From a virus: 64,000 nucleotides of DNA. The notes under the pieces are model-generated. The model ran no database searches. It saw only the letters and a list, made by a program, of their open reading frames with translations, and was not told where the DNA came from. The position numbers and the translations under genes are program-made. Shown piece after piece: positions 1-9,208 of the stretch (positions are counted from its first letter, which is position 1; each line of letters opens with the position of its first letter). The stretch covers positions 1 to 64,000 of the IMG/VR virus record IMGVR_UViG_3300026488_000022. One strand, 5' to 3'.

Positions 1-1144
1 GCTCTAATTTTTCTTTTAGTTTATCTAAATTTTCTTCAAGTTGTTTTTTTAATTCTTTTTGTTTAACATATTCATCTCTTTTTACTTTTAACTTTTCAAT
101 TTGTAATAAAATACTTTTTTTCTTTTTCTCAAAATCATTTTTTAAATTTTCATATTCTACCTTTAATTTATCTACTTTATTTTTTTCTTGTTTATAATAA
201 TTTTTAAACTCTTTAAATGCTAAATCTGCTTTTTTAAACTGCTCTTCATAAATTTTATACTTATCTTTTACAGGACTACTACACACCGGACAAACTCCCT
301 CTTTTAATTCTTCTTTTAATTTATATAAATTTTCAGCTCTTAATTTCAACTCTATTACTTGTTCTTTTAAATCGTCTAATTTCTTTTTTTGTTCTAAATA
401 CTTTTCTTCTTTTTGTTTTATAATTGCTAATGTATTGCTTGTTTCTAATTCATATAAATATTCTTTTAATTTCTCTATCTCTTCTTTATAATTTACTTCT
501 TCAACTTCTTTAATCTTATCAAATAGAACTAAATTATCTTGAATTGAATTATACTGCACTAAAAACAATTCATACTCTTTTTTTAATTCTCTTATTTGTT
601 TTTGAATTGACTCTTGATAAGCCAAAACTTTTTCTACATTAAAAAACCTATAAACAATATTATTTTTCCCTGTAATTTCAATAATACTATCAAGAGAAGT
701 CTGATTAAGATAAGTGAGAGAAGTAATTACATCAAAATCATAATTAATAATTTCGGTTTTAATTAAATTTAATTGATTTGTAATTCCTTTAGGACTTATA
801 AATTCTCCATTTTTATAAATATCAATTGACATTTTATTTCTATCATTAATAATTACAAATTCATTTTCATTTTTTTTAAAATCAAGAGAAATAACATAAG
901 GTTTTTTTGTATAAACATTATTAACGGATTGAATATTTCCCTTTTGGTCTTTAAGATTTTTATTAAAAAGACACTGATAAATTGCATTAAAAATACTTGT
1001 TTTACCTGCACCATTACTCACTAATGTGTCACTTTTTACATCTTTATTAACACCTTTAACAAGATAAACACCTTTTTTGAACTCAAACTCTACTTGTCCT
1101 AACGAATAAAAATTTTCTATCTTGATTTTCTTAAATTCATACAT
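1..1144 (-). CDS. sbcC: SbcC/Rad50-like recombination ATPase (T4 gp46 type), C-terminal part off window
   Basis: The ATPase and coiled-coil subunit of the SbcCD/Mre11-Rad50 nuclease complex, which processes DNA ends in recombination and replication. The first 381 residues are present; the gene runs off the left edge, so the second ATPase half is not visible. The N-terminus has a Walker A motif, SNGAGKTS, after a strand-rich start. Long K/E-rich coiled coil follows. A zinc hook CPVC lies at residues 285-288, where two SbcC molecules dimerise. The ATG overlaps the stop of the SbcD gene (TAATG), so translation is coupled. T4 gp46 and SbcC families both have this layout. Confidence 0.9.
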   Translation of the reverse strand, partial: MYEFKKIKIENFYSLGQVEFEFKKGVYLVKGVNKDVKSDTLVSNGAGKTSIFNAIYQCLFNKNLKDQKGNIQSVNNVYTKKPYVISLDFKKNENEFVIINDRNKMSIDIYKNGEFISPKGITNQLNLIKTEIINYDFDVITSLTYLNQTSLDSIIEITGKNNIVYRFFNVEKVLAYQESIQKQIRELKKEYELFLVQYNSIQDNLVLFDKIKEVEEVNYKEEIEKLKEYLYELETSNTLAIIKQKEEKYLEQKKKLDDLKEQVIELKLRAENLYKLKEELKEGVCPVCSSPVKDKYKIYEEQFKKADLAFKEFKNYYKQEKNKVDKLKVEYENLKNDFEKKKKSILLQIEKLKVKRDEYVKQKELKKQLEENLDKLKEKLE

Positions 1145-2145
1145 TACAAATCCTTTTCAATTAACTCAAGCTCATTAATAATTTCTTTTTTAAGTTCTTC
1201 GTCTTCTACTCTTAAATGTTTTTTTACAATATCAGTTATAACTATTTGTTTATCATTATTCTTAATTTCTGAAATAACCTCTTTTTTTTCATTTTCAATT
1301 TCATTAATATTTATAAAAGAATATCTCACAATTTTATCTTTATTATTTTCAATAAAATCAATTAATTTATCTGTTTTAACAACTGAAACAACTTTAAAAA
1401 CATCTTTTTTATTCTGTTCTAAAACTAATTTTAATTTATCAATATCTTTTTCTTCTTTTATTACAAATTTTACTAAATTAGGTAAATTCAATTGTTTCCA
1501 TTTTACTTCATAGTTTTTATTTTCTACATTTAAAACTATATATCCAAAGTCTTCTCTATTATCAAAAACAATCGAATAAGGACTTGAAGTATATTCTATA
1601 TTAACAGCAGGTTTATAATGTTGATGAATATCAGAGAGAATAGTATAATCGAAAGTTTTACTTACATAAACATTATCAATTTCGTCGGTCATATAATTAT
1701 TAATAGCACTTCTATAATGTGAGAATAAAATATTAATATCAGTAAAAAACTCATTTTTAAGTTTATAAATTTCAAAAATTTTATGATGAGAAATAAACCA
1801 AAAAGTTATATCATCTGTAATTTTTAAAAATCCCTTATCAACATATTCAAAGTTAGTTTGGGGAATATAATCATACAAACACTCATTTTTCGATAAATCC
1901 TCATGATTACCGCTTATAAGAATAATTTTATTTTTCACAAAATTATTCGCTTTCTCTATCCACTCATAAAATTTTTTTAACTCATACCAACTCGGATTTG
2001 CTCTGTCTAAAACATCCCCATTTAAAATTAAAATGTCTGGCTCTTCTTTTTTTATTACCTGAATTAAATTAAAAAACCTACGTTCATTAAAATCATAAGG
2101 CTCTTTAATACGAATATGAATATCTCCAAAAACAACGATTTTCAT
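1144..2145 (-). CDS. sbcD: SbcD/Mre11-like nuclease (T4 gp47 type)
   Basis: Metallophosphoesterase nuclease subunit that partners the following SbcC-like ATPase. All calcineurin-type metal motifs are visible in order: GDIH near residue 8, NGDVLDR near 43, GNHED near 80, FSHYRS near 141, and SDIHQH near 171 in place of the usual GHxH. Length of 333 residues is normal for a phage gp47. It lies between the ssDNA-binding candidate and SbcC in one minus-strand operon, with a TAATG overlap to SbcC. Confidence 0.92.
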   Translation of the reverse strand: MKIVVFGDIHIRIKEPYDFNERRFFNLIQVIKKEEPDILILNGDVLDRANPSWYELKKFYEWIEKANNFVKNKIILISGNHEDLSKNECLYDYIPQTNFEYVDKGFLKITDDITFWFISHHKIFEIYKLKNEFFTDINILFSHYRSAINNYMTDEIDNVYVSKTFDYTILSDIHQHYKPAVNIEYTSSPYSIVFDNREDFGYIVLNVENKNYEVKWKQLNLPNLVKFVIKEEKDIDKLKLVLEQNKKDVFKVVSVVKTDKLIDFIENNKDKIVRYSFININEIENEKKEVISEIKNNDKQIVITDIVKKHLRVEDEELKKEIINELELIEKDL

Positions 2146-2210
2146 AAAAAACCTTTTTTACTTATTATACCAAAAAAACTAAAAAAACAAAAGGAGGAAA
2201 GGAGAGAAAA

Positions 2211-3011
2211 TTAATAAGAAGTTTCTAAGTCTTCGTCATCATCAACTTGTGTTTGTGAAGTATCTTCCACTTGATTTGGAGCTTTTGTTTTCACACCCGT
2301 TGAAGCAACCCACTCATCCCATTTTTTAATTAAAGGAATGGTCTCTTTGATTTTTAACTGAAGTTCTGCTGAACTCAATGGCTCAATTTTTTCAATATCA
2401 TAAATCCAAACAGCTCTACCATTTGTTACCTCTTTTTTCGTTTTTACATAAACATAATATTTTAAAGGTAAATGAGCGTCACCAATTAATTCTTTTACTT
2501 GCTCCCAAAATTTCATATAATTTACACCACGCAGATAAATTAAATAAGGATTTTCTTTTCCGTCCTCTTCGATTGTAACAAGTAAAATTTGATTGAATGT
2601 TAATTTAACACCTTTTTCTTTTAAATCACCTACTTTTTCACCTGTTTTAGTCTCAACAACCTCTTTACCCTCCATAATATTTGTAAATACAGGGGTTATA
2701 TGGCTATAACCATTTTTGCTAATATCATAAGCACTATATTGATAACCAACTGCAATAATTCTCATTTTTACAGGCTGTTTAAATACTTTTCCTTGCTTTT
2801 TAACTTCAAGTGTTTTTTTGTCTATTTCCCAGCCTGTTATGATTTCACCCTTTTTTACGCCTTCGTTGATAAGCACATCATCTTTGTCATAATTGATTTT
2901 CACAACATCAAAAGGTAATCCACCGCTTGTCTGTTCTCCGCCTGTATGTTTAGCAATCAATCTTGCTTCTTCTGGGCTAACCCCACTTGCTACTAATTCT
3001 TCATAAGTCAT
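2211..3011 (-). CDS. Putative single-stranded DNA-binding protein
   Basis: I do not recognise a named family with certainty. The 266-residue protein has a mixed charged, strand-rich centre and ends in a short acidic tail with aromatic end (VDDDEDLETSY). That tail type is shared by phage SSBs such as T7 gp2.5 and T4 gp32, where it contacts replication partners. It is the first gene after a perfect sigma70 promoter (3089-3117) and precedes SbcD/SbcC, a recombination and replication setting. The alternative is a conserved phage protein of unknown role. An OB fold in a structure prediction would decide. Confidence 0.4.
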   Translation of the reverse strand: MTYEELVASGVSPEEARLIAKHTGGEQTSGGLPFDVVKINYDKDDVLINEGVKKGEIITGWEIDKKTLEVKKQGKVFKQPVKMRIIAVGYQYSAYDISKNGYSHITPVFTNIMEGKEVVETKTGEKVGDLKEKGVKLTFNQILLVTIEEDGKENPYLIYLRGVNYMKFWEQVKELIGDAHLPLKYYVYVKTKKEVTNGRAVWIYDIEKIEPLSSAELQLKIKETIPLIKKWDEWVASTGVKTKAPNQVEDTSQTQVDDDEDLETSY

Positions 3012-3088
3012 ACTAATCTCCTTCTAATAAATTTACTAATTTTGTGGCTAATGATTTTTAACTAATATTTTTATCAATAGCCTTTAAT

Positions 3089-3117
3089 ATTATATAAAAA
3101 CCTCTTTAAATTGTCAA
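3089..3117 (-). promoter_or_regulatory. Sigma70-type promoter for the SSB-like/SbcD/SbcC operon
   Basis: On the minus strand TTGACA (3117-3112) is followed after 17 bp by TATAAT (3094-3089). Both hexamers match consensus exactly. It lies in the gap between the NrdB stop and the 3011 start. Confidence 0.8.
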
Positions 3118-3124
3118 GAAAAAT

Positions 3125-4210
3125 TTATTCAAAATTATCAAATTTATTTAAGTCATTTTTAAGTGTCCCTTTTTGATAATTTATATTATCAGCCTCTTGT
3201 AAAGCAACCTGTGTTTTATTTAAATTTCTATAATCATTATACCAATCAATAATATCAGATTTTCTTTCATTATAAATAGGATTTAACCCAATAGTTTTTA
3301 ATCTATAATCTGTCCAATATTTAATAAAATGCTCTCCTATTTCTTTAGTATAACCTAAAATACCCCCCTCTTTTTGTAGATAATCATTCCATTCAAACTC
3401 TAATTCTGTTGTTTCTTTTGCCATATCATACGCCATTTGTTCAATTTTACTTTTTAAATGTATAAAACCTTGCTTTTCGTCTTTCATTAAAATTTTAATC
3501 ACATTCTGTCCGGTTGTCGTATGAACAGTCATTTCATCCCAAGCAATTAATTTTAATGCTTGTGAAAATCCTTGAATACAATTCTTACAAGCTCTATTAA
3601 TAGTCCAAGTTACAAAAAAACTAAAAGGAAATTTTACACCTTCAAGAAAATATGTTCTTAACAACATCTCTATTAAAACCATCTTAGCCTCATCATCTTC
3701 TTTACCTTGTTTAACTAAAACATCAATAAAACGATTAGCTGTTTCTATTTCTTTTTCTGTTCTTTTCTGTAAAATTTTATCATTATAAACATAATCAAGC
3801 ATTTCTGTAACTTTTTCTCCAAACACTTGAAATAAACCATTTGAATAAGAAAGACTATGTATTTGCTCCTCTGTTGCAATTCTACTATATAAATAACTCA
3901 ACCAAGTATCTGTCGCCAATTCACTTAAAACGCCAAATGTATTTGGAACTAAGCTATCCATATTATTTTGATAAAGAATGTTTAAATGAAACATTCTAAA
4001 CATTTTATCGTCTAAATTTCCAATACTTTTTTTATCTTTTGTATAATCAATTTCATTCATAAACCAAGTATTTCCTTCTGAATTCTCGGCAAGCGTCCTA
4101 AATATAGGATAAGCTACTTTATCTATTCTTTGAAAATTACCATAATCACCAAAAAAAAGTTTATTATATTCTTTTGGTTTTTTTGCTAAGCATAATGTAC
4201 TGCACGCCAT
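3125..4210 (-). CDS. nrdB: Ribonucleotide reductase class I small subunit
   Basis: Supplies the metal cofactor and radical for reducing ribonucleotides to deoxyribonucleotides together with NrdA, which is encoded just upstream. Metal-ligand pattern is complete: D85, E115 and H118 (EEQIHSLSY), the EGVKFPF segment near residue 205, and DEMTVH near 240. Tyr122 sits in the same place as the radical tyrosine of E. coli NrdB, so a class Ia tyrosyl radical enzyme is likely. Length 361 is typical. It is the downstream gene of the exonuclease-nrdA-nrdB operon. Confidence 0.95.
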   Translation of the reverse strand: MACSTLCLAKKPKEYNKLFFGDYGNFQRIDKVAYPIFRTLAENSEGNTWFMNEIDYTKDKKSIGNLDDKMFRMFHLNILYQNNMDSLVPNTFGVLSELATDTWLSYLYSRIATEEQIHSLSYSNGLFQVFGEKVTEMLDYVYNDKILQKRTEKEIETANRFIDVLVKQGKEDDEAKMVLIEMLLRTYFLEGVKFPFSFFVTWTINRACKNCIQGFSQALKLIAWDEMTVHTTTGQNVIKILMKDEKQGFIHLKSKIEQMAYDMAKETTELEFEWNDYLQKEGGILGYTKEIGEHFIKYWTDYRLKTIGLNPIYNERKSDIIDWYNDYRNLNKTQVALQEADNINYQKGTLKNDLNKFDNFE

Positions 4211-4234
4211 TTTATTCTCCTTTAAATTAAAAAT

Positions 4235-6529
4235 TTATATAGCACAACCTTCACAAACTTCTTCAATTTCACCTTTTTTTAAACTATTAAAATAATACAA
4301 ACTTTTTAAACCAAGTTTCTCTGCATATAAAATATCACTAATTATCTCATAAGCACTATCAGGATTAACTTGATACAAATTTAAACTTTGACTTTGGTCA
4401 AGAAATTTCTGTCTAATAGCTGCCAATTCTAATATTTGTTTCGTCGGTATTTCCCAAGCCTTTTCATAATACATTCTATTTTTTTGTAAATTAGGTACAA
4501 TAAAAGGTAATGTATATGTACCTTCTTTCATTATTTTAAGTTCTCTAATAGGCTCTATTCCCTCAGTAAAATTAAGTACAAGACTTGAGGTAGCCCCAGG
4601 CGGTATGCTCATAAGCAATTCAAACCTTACACCATATTTAACCATTTCCTCTCTTAATTCCTCCCAATTATGTTTTATAGAGTAATTTAATTTTATTCCT
4701 AATTCTTTTTCAATTTCTTTAAAATGTTCTTCATATAATTCCCAACCAAATTTTCCTTTGCTCCACAAGCTACCTTCAAAATAATAATATTTACCTCTTT
4801 GTTTTGCCAACTCTATTGAATTTTTAACAAGATAATAATAAATATCTTCCATAATATAATGTGTAACTTCTTTTGCTTTTTCTTCACTAGATTTTATTTT
4901 TTGACTTGCTAACCAATTATGATAATTAGTAATACCGATACCAATAGCTCTATGTAATTTATTAAACCTTTCCCCTGCTTTTACGGGATAATCAGCATAC
5001 TCAATAGCGTTATCCATACCAAGTAGTAATGAATAAACAAATTTATCTTTTTCTTTTTCATTCATTTTATCCCAAGCTAACAAATTTATAGAAGTTAAAT
5101 TACAAATACCTATTTCACCATCATATTCTCTTACTTCTTTTACCTCTTTCGTTTCTTCGTCTCTTATAAACTTTATTTCTTTAAGTTTTAAAGGTTTTGT
5201 TGGTAAAAGAACTTCAGAACAACACAAATTACCTTGATTTATAAAATCTTTTGTAACTCTAAATTTATTAGCATTATCAACACTAAACCAATATAAATTA
5301 CCTGTTTCACTTCTTATTTTTGCCACTAAATAAGCTAAATCCCTTGCTTTAATTTTTTTCTTTTTAATCCCTTGCTTCTCACTATATAATTTATACCATT
5401 TTTCAAAATCTTCACCATAACTCTCTAACAACTCTGGTGTATCTTTTGGGTCAAATAAATAAATATCTTCATTCTTTTTTATTGCATTAGTAAAAATTTT
5501 ATTCCATTTTATTGCATATTTTAATTTTCTTGCTCTTTCATCTTCATTCCCTCCTGCGTCTTTTAACAAAGTAATTCTCTCACTATCTAAATGCCAAAAA
5601 GGGTAATATATAGCCGCACTTCCCGGACGTGAAGATTTTTGATTAAAAGCACTGACAACACTCTCAAATATCTTTATAAAAGGAATAGTTCCAGAACTCA
5701 CCCCATCTTTACCAATACTACTACCTAAAGCTCTAATTCTACTAATATCAACCCCAAGGCCAGAAGCATTTTTACTATAAATCCCCATACTCCTTGCAGT
5801 TTCCATTATACTTTCACTATCATCATCAACTTGTATAAGAACACAACTTGTGGCATTAAATACATCACTAAGAGAATTTAGCATAATAGGCGTAGCAGGA
5901 GCTATTTTATGCAAACTTAACATATCATATTTTTCTTTAATTCTTTTAATTCTATCTCTATCTTTATAATGTAACTGAATAGCCACTCTCATATAAGTAT
6001 GTTGGGGCAATTCTAATATCTTATTTTTTGTATATTTTTTCGCATATTTTGTCATAAACAATTCTAAACCACCAAAAGTAAATAAAAAATCCCTCTCTGG
6101 CTTAATATAATCGCCAAGTTCTTTTAATTCTTCTTTTGTAAAACTATCTATAATTTCTTTTTTATAAACACCATATTTTAAAGCTTTTTTAACAACTTCT
6201 TTATAATTTGGATACTCATTTCTTTTAATCCCCCAAACTTCTTTGTAATATTTTTGAATTAAAAGTTTTTTAGCTACTTCATCCCACATTGGATACAATA
6301 AAGAAATTTTATTAGCAACTGTATTTATAACTTCATCAAATAATTTACTTATATGTATTCTATCATAAATTTTTATTTGAACATCGTTTAAAACTTCCTT
6401 TACCATCCACTCTCTGTTATCACAAGCCCACTCTAAAACTTTTCTCATTTTTTCTTCATTATACTCCTCTTCTCTACCATCTCTTTTAATTACAATATGT
6501 TTTTTATTTTTTACAAGGGTAATTCCCAT
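4235..6529 (-). CDS. nrdA: Ribonucleotide reductase class I large subunit
   Basis: Catalytic subunit reducing ribonucleoside diphosphates. An ATP-cone lies at residues about 12-95 (VIKRDGREEEY start). Active-site cysteines are C229 (ATSCVLI), C436 or C437 (GNLCCSE) and C476 (GICNLTS). The barrel loop IPPGATSS lies near 645, the YY radical-transfer pair in SLYYFNS near 745, and the C-terminal shuttle CEGC at 759-762. The usual NLCxE signature is NLCCSE here, one residue longer, so which Cys is the catalytic one needs an alignment. Length 764 is normal. It is 24 nt from nrdB and follows the exonuclease gene. Confidence 0.96.
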   Translation of the reverse strand: MGITLVKNKKHIVIKRDGREEEYNEEKMRKVLEWACDNREWMVKEVLNDVQIKIYDRIHISKLFDEVINTVANKISLLYPMWDEVAKKLLIQKYYKEVWGIKRNEYPNYKEVVKKALKYGVYKKEIIDSFTKEELKELGDYIKPERDFLFTFGGLELFMTKYAKKYTKNKILELPQHTYMRVAIQLHYKDRDRIKRIKEKYDMLSLHKIAPATPIMLNSLSDVFNATSCVLIQVDDDSESIMETARSMGIYSKNASGLGVDISRIRALGSSIGKDGVSSGTIPFIKIFESVVSAFNQKSSRPGSAAIYYPFWHLDSERITLLKDAGGNEDERARKLKYAIKWNKIFTNAIKKNEDIYLFDPKDTPELLESYGEDFEKWYKLYSEKQGIKKKKIKARDLAYLVAKIRSETGNLYWFSVDNANKFRVTKDFINQGNLCCSEVLLPTKPLKLKEIKFIRDEETKEVKEVREYDGEIGICNLTSINLLAWDKMNEKEKDKFVYSLLLGMDNAIEYADYPVKAGERFNKLHRAIGIGITNYHNWLASQKIKSSEEKAKEVTHYIMEDIYYYLVKNSIELAKQRGKYYYFEGSLWSKGKFGWELYEEHFKEIEKELGIKLNYSIKHNWEELREEMVKYGVRFELLMSIPPGATSSLVLNFTEGIEPIRELKIMKEGTYTLPFIVPNLQKNRMYYEKAWEIPTKQILELAAIRQKFLDQSQSLNLYQVNPDSAYEIISDILYAEKLGLKSLYYFNSLKKGEIEEVCEGCAI

Positions 6530-6538
6530 ACTAACTCC

Positions 6539-7459
6539 TTATTTTAATTTGTAAAACTTCTGTTCTTCATTTGTAGGATAATACAACTTATCAAAAATTT
6601 CAAGACTATCTTCAACTATTTTATTTACACTCTTTACAGGTTTAGACGAAATTTGTTTTTTAATTTCGTTCTGTTCATTTTCGTCTAAATCTTTAAAACC
6701 TAAAGGTTTAAACAACATCATATTATACTTAAACATTTCTTCTAAATCAACAAATTTTTCAGGTATTTTGTATCGTCCTTTTTCAACTAAATCAGCCAAC
6801 CTTCTCTTAATACAAGCTAATTCTCCTTTACATTCGTTATAAATTTTCATATAAGATTTATGCCCTAAACCTTTTAATCCTTTTATGTTCTCTTTTCCAA
6901 CACCACAAAAACAATCTTCTACAACCTTATCAAACCCCAGCTTATAACCAAATTCTTGCTCTAATTCACTTGAATGCAACAACTTACCTCTATTCAAATG
7001 ATAAAGCCACTGATTGCCCCAATTAGCGTTCATTTCATTAAAAAACTTAAGCCAATCACTATCGCTTGTAAAATAAATAAGATTATTCCCAATAAGATAA
7101 TCAGTTAAAACACTTGCTAAATCATCAGCTTCTAAACCATTAACTGCTACAACCCTACCAAAATTTCTCAAGTAACTTTCAAGTTTTGAATAAAATTCAT
7201 TCAGTTTTTTAACCTTTAATTCATAAGCCTCTCCTTGTTTTTTAATCAATTCTTTTCTTTGTGCTTTATATTCTGGAGCAATTTTAACCCTTTTACTTTG
7301 TCCTTTATCCATAACAAAAATAGGAATAACTTGATTACCAAATTCAGTATTTAACATTCTTTTGGCAATCAAATCAGTAAATTTCAATAGATTTGTTTCT
7401 TTTCTATGAAATAAATAATAAACTACTAACTTACTATCTATTATTAATATATTTCTCAT
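6539..7459 (-). CDS. 5'-3' exonuclease / flap endonuclease (PIN-FEN fold)
   Basis: Removes RNA primers and 5' flaps during replication, as T4 RNase H, T5 D15 or the PolA N-domain do. Visible motifs: DSKLVVYY at the N-terminus (first acidic ligand), GLEADDL near residue 108 and TSDSDWL near 130 (metal-binding acids), then the helix-3-turn-helix GKENIKGLKGLG near 195. Length of 306 fits the family. It is the first gene of the nrd operon and is preceded by a sigma70 promoter (7490-7518). Confidence 0.9.
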   Translation of the reverse strand: MRNILIIDSKLVVYYLFHRKETNLLKFTDLIAKRMLNTEFGNQVIPIFVMDKGQSKRVKIAPEYKAQRKELIKKQGEAYELKVKKLNEFYSKLESYLRNFGRVVAVNGLEADDLASVLTDYLIGNNLIYFTSDSDWLKFFNEMNANWGNQWLYHLNRGKLLHSSELEQEFGYKLGFDKVVEDCFCGVGKENIKGLKGLGHKSYMKIYNECKGELACIKRRLADLVEKGRYKIPEKFVDLEEMFKYNMMLFKPLGFKDLDENEQNEIKKQISSKPVKSVNKIVEDSLEIFDKLYYPTNEEQKFYKLK

Positions 7460-7489
7460 TTTAAGTCCTTTTTATTTTAGTGTATAAAA

Positions 7490-7518
7490 ATTATAAAATA
7501 TTTTTTATAATAAATCAA
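7490..7518 (-). promoter_or_regulatory. Sigma70-type promoter for the exonuclease-nrdA-nrdB operon
   Basis: Minus strand TTGATT (7518-7513), 17 bp, TATAAT (7495-7490), 30 nt before the exonuclease ATG. It occupies the place where other copies of the adjoining intergenic element have the late octamer, which fits an early operon. Confidence 0.6.
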
Positions 7519-7523
7519 TAAAC

Positions 7524-7687
7524 AAAAGTAAAATTTATTTTAAAAGCTCTATTATAATATATAATAACTTTAAGGGTTTGGACACTTTGGACAGTAACAA
7601 AAAGCCCTAAAATTCGGACTTTTAATAACTTGCAAACATTTATAATCAGTAAAAAATGTCATTTCGGCGGTCAAGAACATTTTATAA
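7524..7687 (-). repeat. Intergenic element copy 1
   Basis: One of eight related intergenic copies, full core. In the minus direction it reads CTTGACCGCCGAAATGAC, an AT-rich segment, a hairpin AAAAGTCC-GAATTTTA-GGGC plus T run, a direct repeat TGTCCAAAGTGTCCAAA, then TTATAATAGAGC. It fills the gap between RuvC (stop at 7688) and the exonuclease. Confidence 0.85.
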
Positions 7688-8161
7688 TTAATTTAAAAGA
7701 CCATACAAAGCAAGAGCATAGGCATCAACTAAATCATCAATTTTTTTATATTTTTTACTAAATAAATCTATAATCTCTCCTGGTGTAGCCTCAATCATAT
7801 CCTCTTTTTTTGCTCTTCCATTTTTAGTATAAAATTTCTTAAGTGTTGTAGGAGGAACTAACATAACTTCGTAATGCTTTTTTAAATCATAAAAAACACT
7901 TCCTAATAACATTGCTAAATCTACTATTTTTCCTTTAGAATGTAAAGAAATGTCCTCTATAATAACTTTTGTAAAAACATCTCTATGTTGCCTAACATAT
8001 TTTTTTACAATATCATTGATTTTTAAAGCTCTTTCTTTAATATTTTTACCCTCTGGAGAAATTAATTTAAAATCTAATAAACCTCCTGAATTTGATAAAA
8101 CTACAATTCCCGTATTTGTAGTAGATAAATCAATACCAATATAAAAATACTTACTTGTCAT
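7688..8161 (-). CDS. ruvC: RuvC-like Holliday junction resolvase
   Basis: Cleaves four-way junctions that arise in phage recombination and must be removed before packaging. RNase H-fold catalytic acids are in place: D11 in GIDLSTTNTG, E in VIIEDISL near 69, and the paired D in KKIDDLVDAYALAL near the C-terminus, with the lysine-rich GRAKKEDM helix before it. Length 157 is typical of RuvC. The next genes downstream in transcription lie beyond an intergenic element, while upstream lie small structural genes and the endolysin. Confidence 0.88.
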   Translation of the reverse strand: MTSKYFYIGIDLSTTNTGIVVLSNSGGLLDFKLISPEGKNIKERALKINDIVKKYVRQHRDVFTKVIIEDISLHSKGKIVDLAMLLGSVFYDLKKHYEVMLVPPTTLKKFYTKNGRAKKEDMIEATPGEIIDLFSKKYKKIDDLVDAYALALYGLLN

Positions 8162-8164
8162 TAA

Positions 8165-8404
8165 TTAGCCTCCATAACTATCATCATAAACAATTTTAGC
8201 TCTACCCCTTGCTTTTACATAAACATTTTGATTACCTGTATATTTAAAGAAATCTCCTATTATATAAGCACTAACACTATCTTCATTTGTAGGCTCGTTG
8301 TCTCCTATAAATACTAAAACTTCTCCTTGCTGAACTTGAAAAACACACATACCACTTTTTAATAAAATCCAATTTTGTTCATCTAAAAATTTTGAAACAG
8401 TCAT
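8165..8404 (-). CDS. Small beta-rich phage protein, probably structural
   Basis: Seventy-nine residues without a firm family. The pattern of short strands ending in YTGNQNVYVKARGRAKIVYDD resembles small beta-sandwich phage proteins that decorate virions. It stands next to a tail-fibre-repeat protein and the endolysin, four bases before RuvC. A virion role is inferred from shape and context only. Confidence 0.4.
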   Translation of the reverse strand: MTVSKFLDEQNWILLKSGMCVFQVQQGEVLVFIGDNEPTNEDSVSAYIIGDFFKYTGNQNVYVKARGRAKIVYDDSYGG

Positions 8405-8413
8405 TTAAACTCC

Positions 8414-8782
8414 TTATACTAATTCAATTTTTATTTCACCATTATCAACATAAAGTCTGTATTTTTTACTTGTATCGCTTCTATCTACTAAAACTAAACC
8501 TTTTGTTTCATCAGTATAAACAATATCCTCGCTAACTTGTGTATTAGCCAAATTACTTAAATCTATATTAGCTTTATCGTCTAAATCTGATTGATAAGCT
8601 ACATTGATATTATCTGCTTTTGTTTTAAAGTCTATATCAGAAACATTCGATAAATCTTTATCTGCTTTATCATCAACATTATCTATTAAATCATTTAAAA
8701 TAGAAAAATTATTATTACAAATAATTCTCCAAACTTTACTACCTGCCTCTATTGTCTCAATTCCATTACTTAAAATAGCCAT
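8414..8782 (-). CDS. Short tail-fibre-repeat protein
   Basis: The central part has repeated units of the type DKADKDLSNVSDIDFKTKAD and DLDDKANIDLSNLANTQ, common in phage tail fibres and short structural appendages. The C-terminal part (TDETKGLVLVDRSDTSKKYR) is a strand-rich cap also seen in such proteins. At 122 residues it is too short to be a full fibre. It may be an adaptor or a whisker. Confidence 0.5.
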   Translation of the reverse strand: MAILSNGIETIEAGSKVWRIICNNNFSILNDLIDNVDDKADKDLSNVSDIDFKTKADNINVAYQSDLDDKANIDLSNLANTQVSEDIVYTDETKGLVLVDRSDTSKKYRLYVDNGEIKIELV

Positions 8783-8784
8783 TA

Positions 8785-9198
8785 TTAATCCTTTCTAATC
8801 GTTTTCTGAAAATGAGAAGTATCAGGTTTTTTCCAGAAACCACCCCATCTATTTAATGGACTCAAACGTTCCCAAAACTCCCCAAATTTTTTTAAATCAT
8901 TCTTATTATACGTTAAAACATACTTATTTTCAACAGGTTTAAAAAAATTCAAATCAATTGCTAATCTCTGTAAATGTTTTGAACTTTTTGTCCAACTTAA
9001 TTTTTTATCTTTAATTAAACAAATAGGCTTAGTTGTTTCTTCACACTCTCGCACTCTATAACCATAATAATAAAGTAATTGCATATCATAAGGACGATAC
9101 AATTCCCCTCCTGTAACCAACCATCCTTCTTTTTGAATATAATCAATTAATCTTGCTAAATCATTTAAAAATTCATTTTGTAAAAAAACAAGTTTCAT
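8785..9198 (-). CDS. Endolysin, L-alanyl-D-glutamate peptidase (M15, T5 lysin type)
   Basis: Zinc peptidase cutting peptidoglycan peptide stems at the end of infection. Zinc ligands fit the M15C pattern: H75 and D82 in SKHLQRLAID and H129 in DTSHFQ, with D126 as the catalytic acid. The H-x6-D and D-x2-H spacings are those of the T5 endolysin. There is no signal peptide, so it needs a holin. It sits in the tail-tip operon, far from both holin candidates (26.1 and 44.8 kb). Confidence 0.85.
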   Translation of the reverse strand: MKLVFLQNEFLNDLARLIDYIQKEGWLVTGGELYRPYDMQLLYYYGYRVRECEETTKPICLIKDKKLSWTKSSKHLQRLAIDLNFFKPVENKYVLTYNKNDLKKFGEFWERLSPLNRWGGFWKKPDTSHFQKTIRKD

Positions 9199-9208
9199 TT
9201 TTAATCCT

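Noticed and set aside
8633-8640. CTGATATA inside the fibre-repeat gene as promoter
   Set aside because: It is fully coding (Ser-Asp-Ile-Asp) with no gene start behind it at 25-36 nt. It shows that the octamer also occurs by chance in this AT-rich genome.
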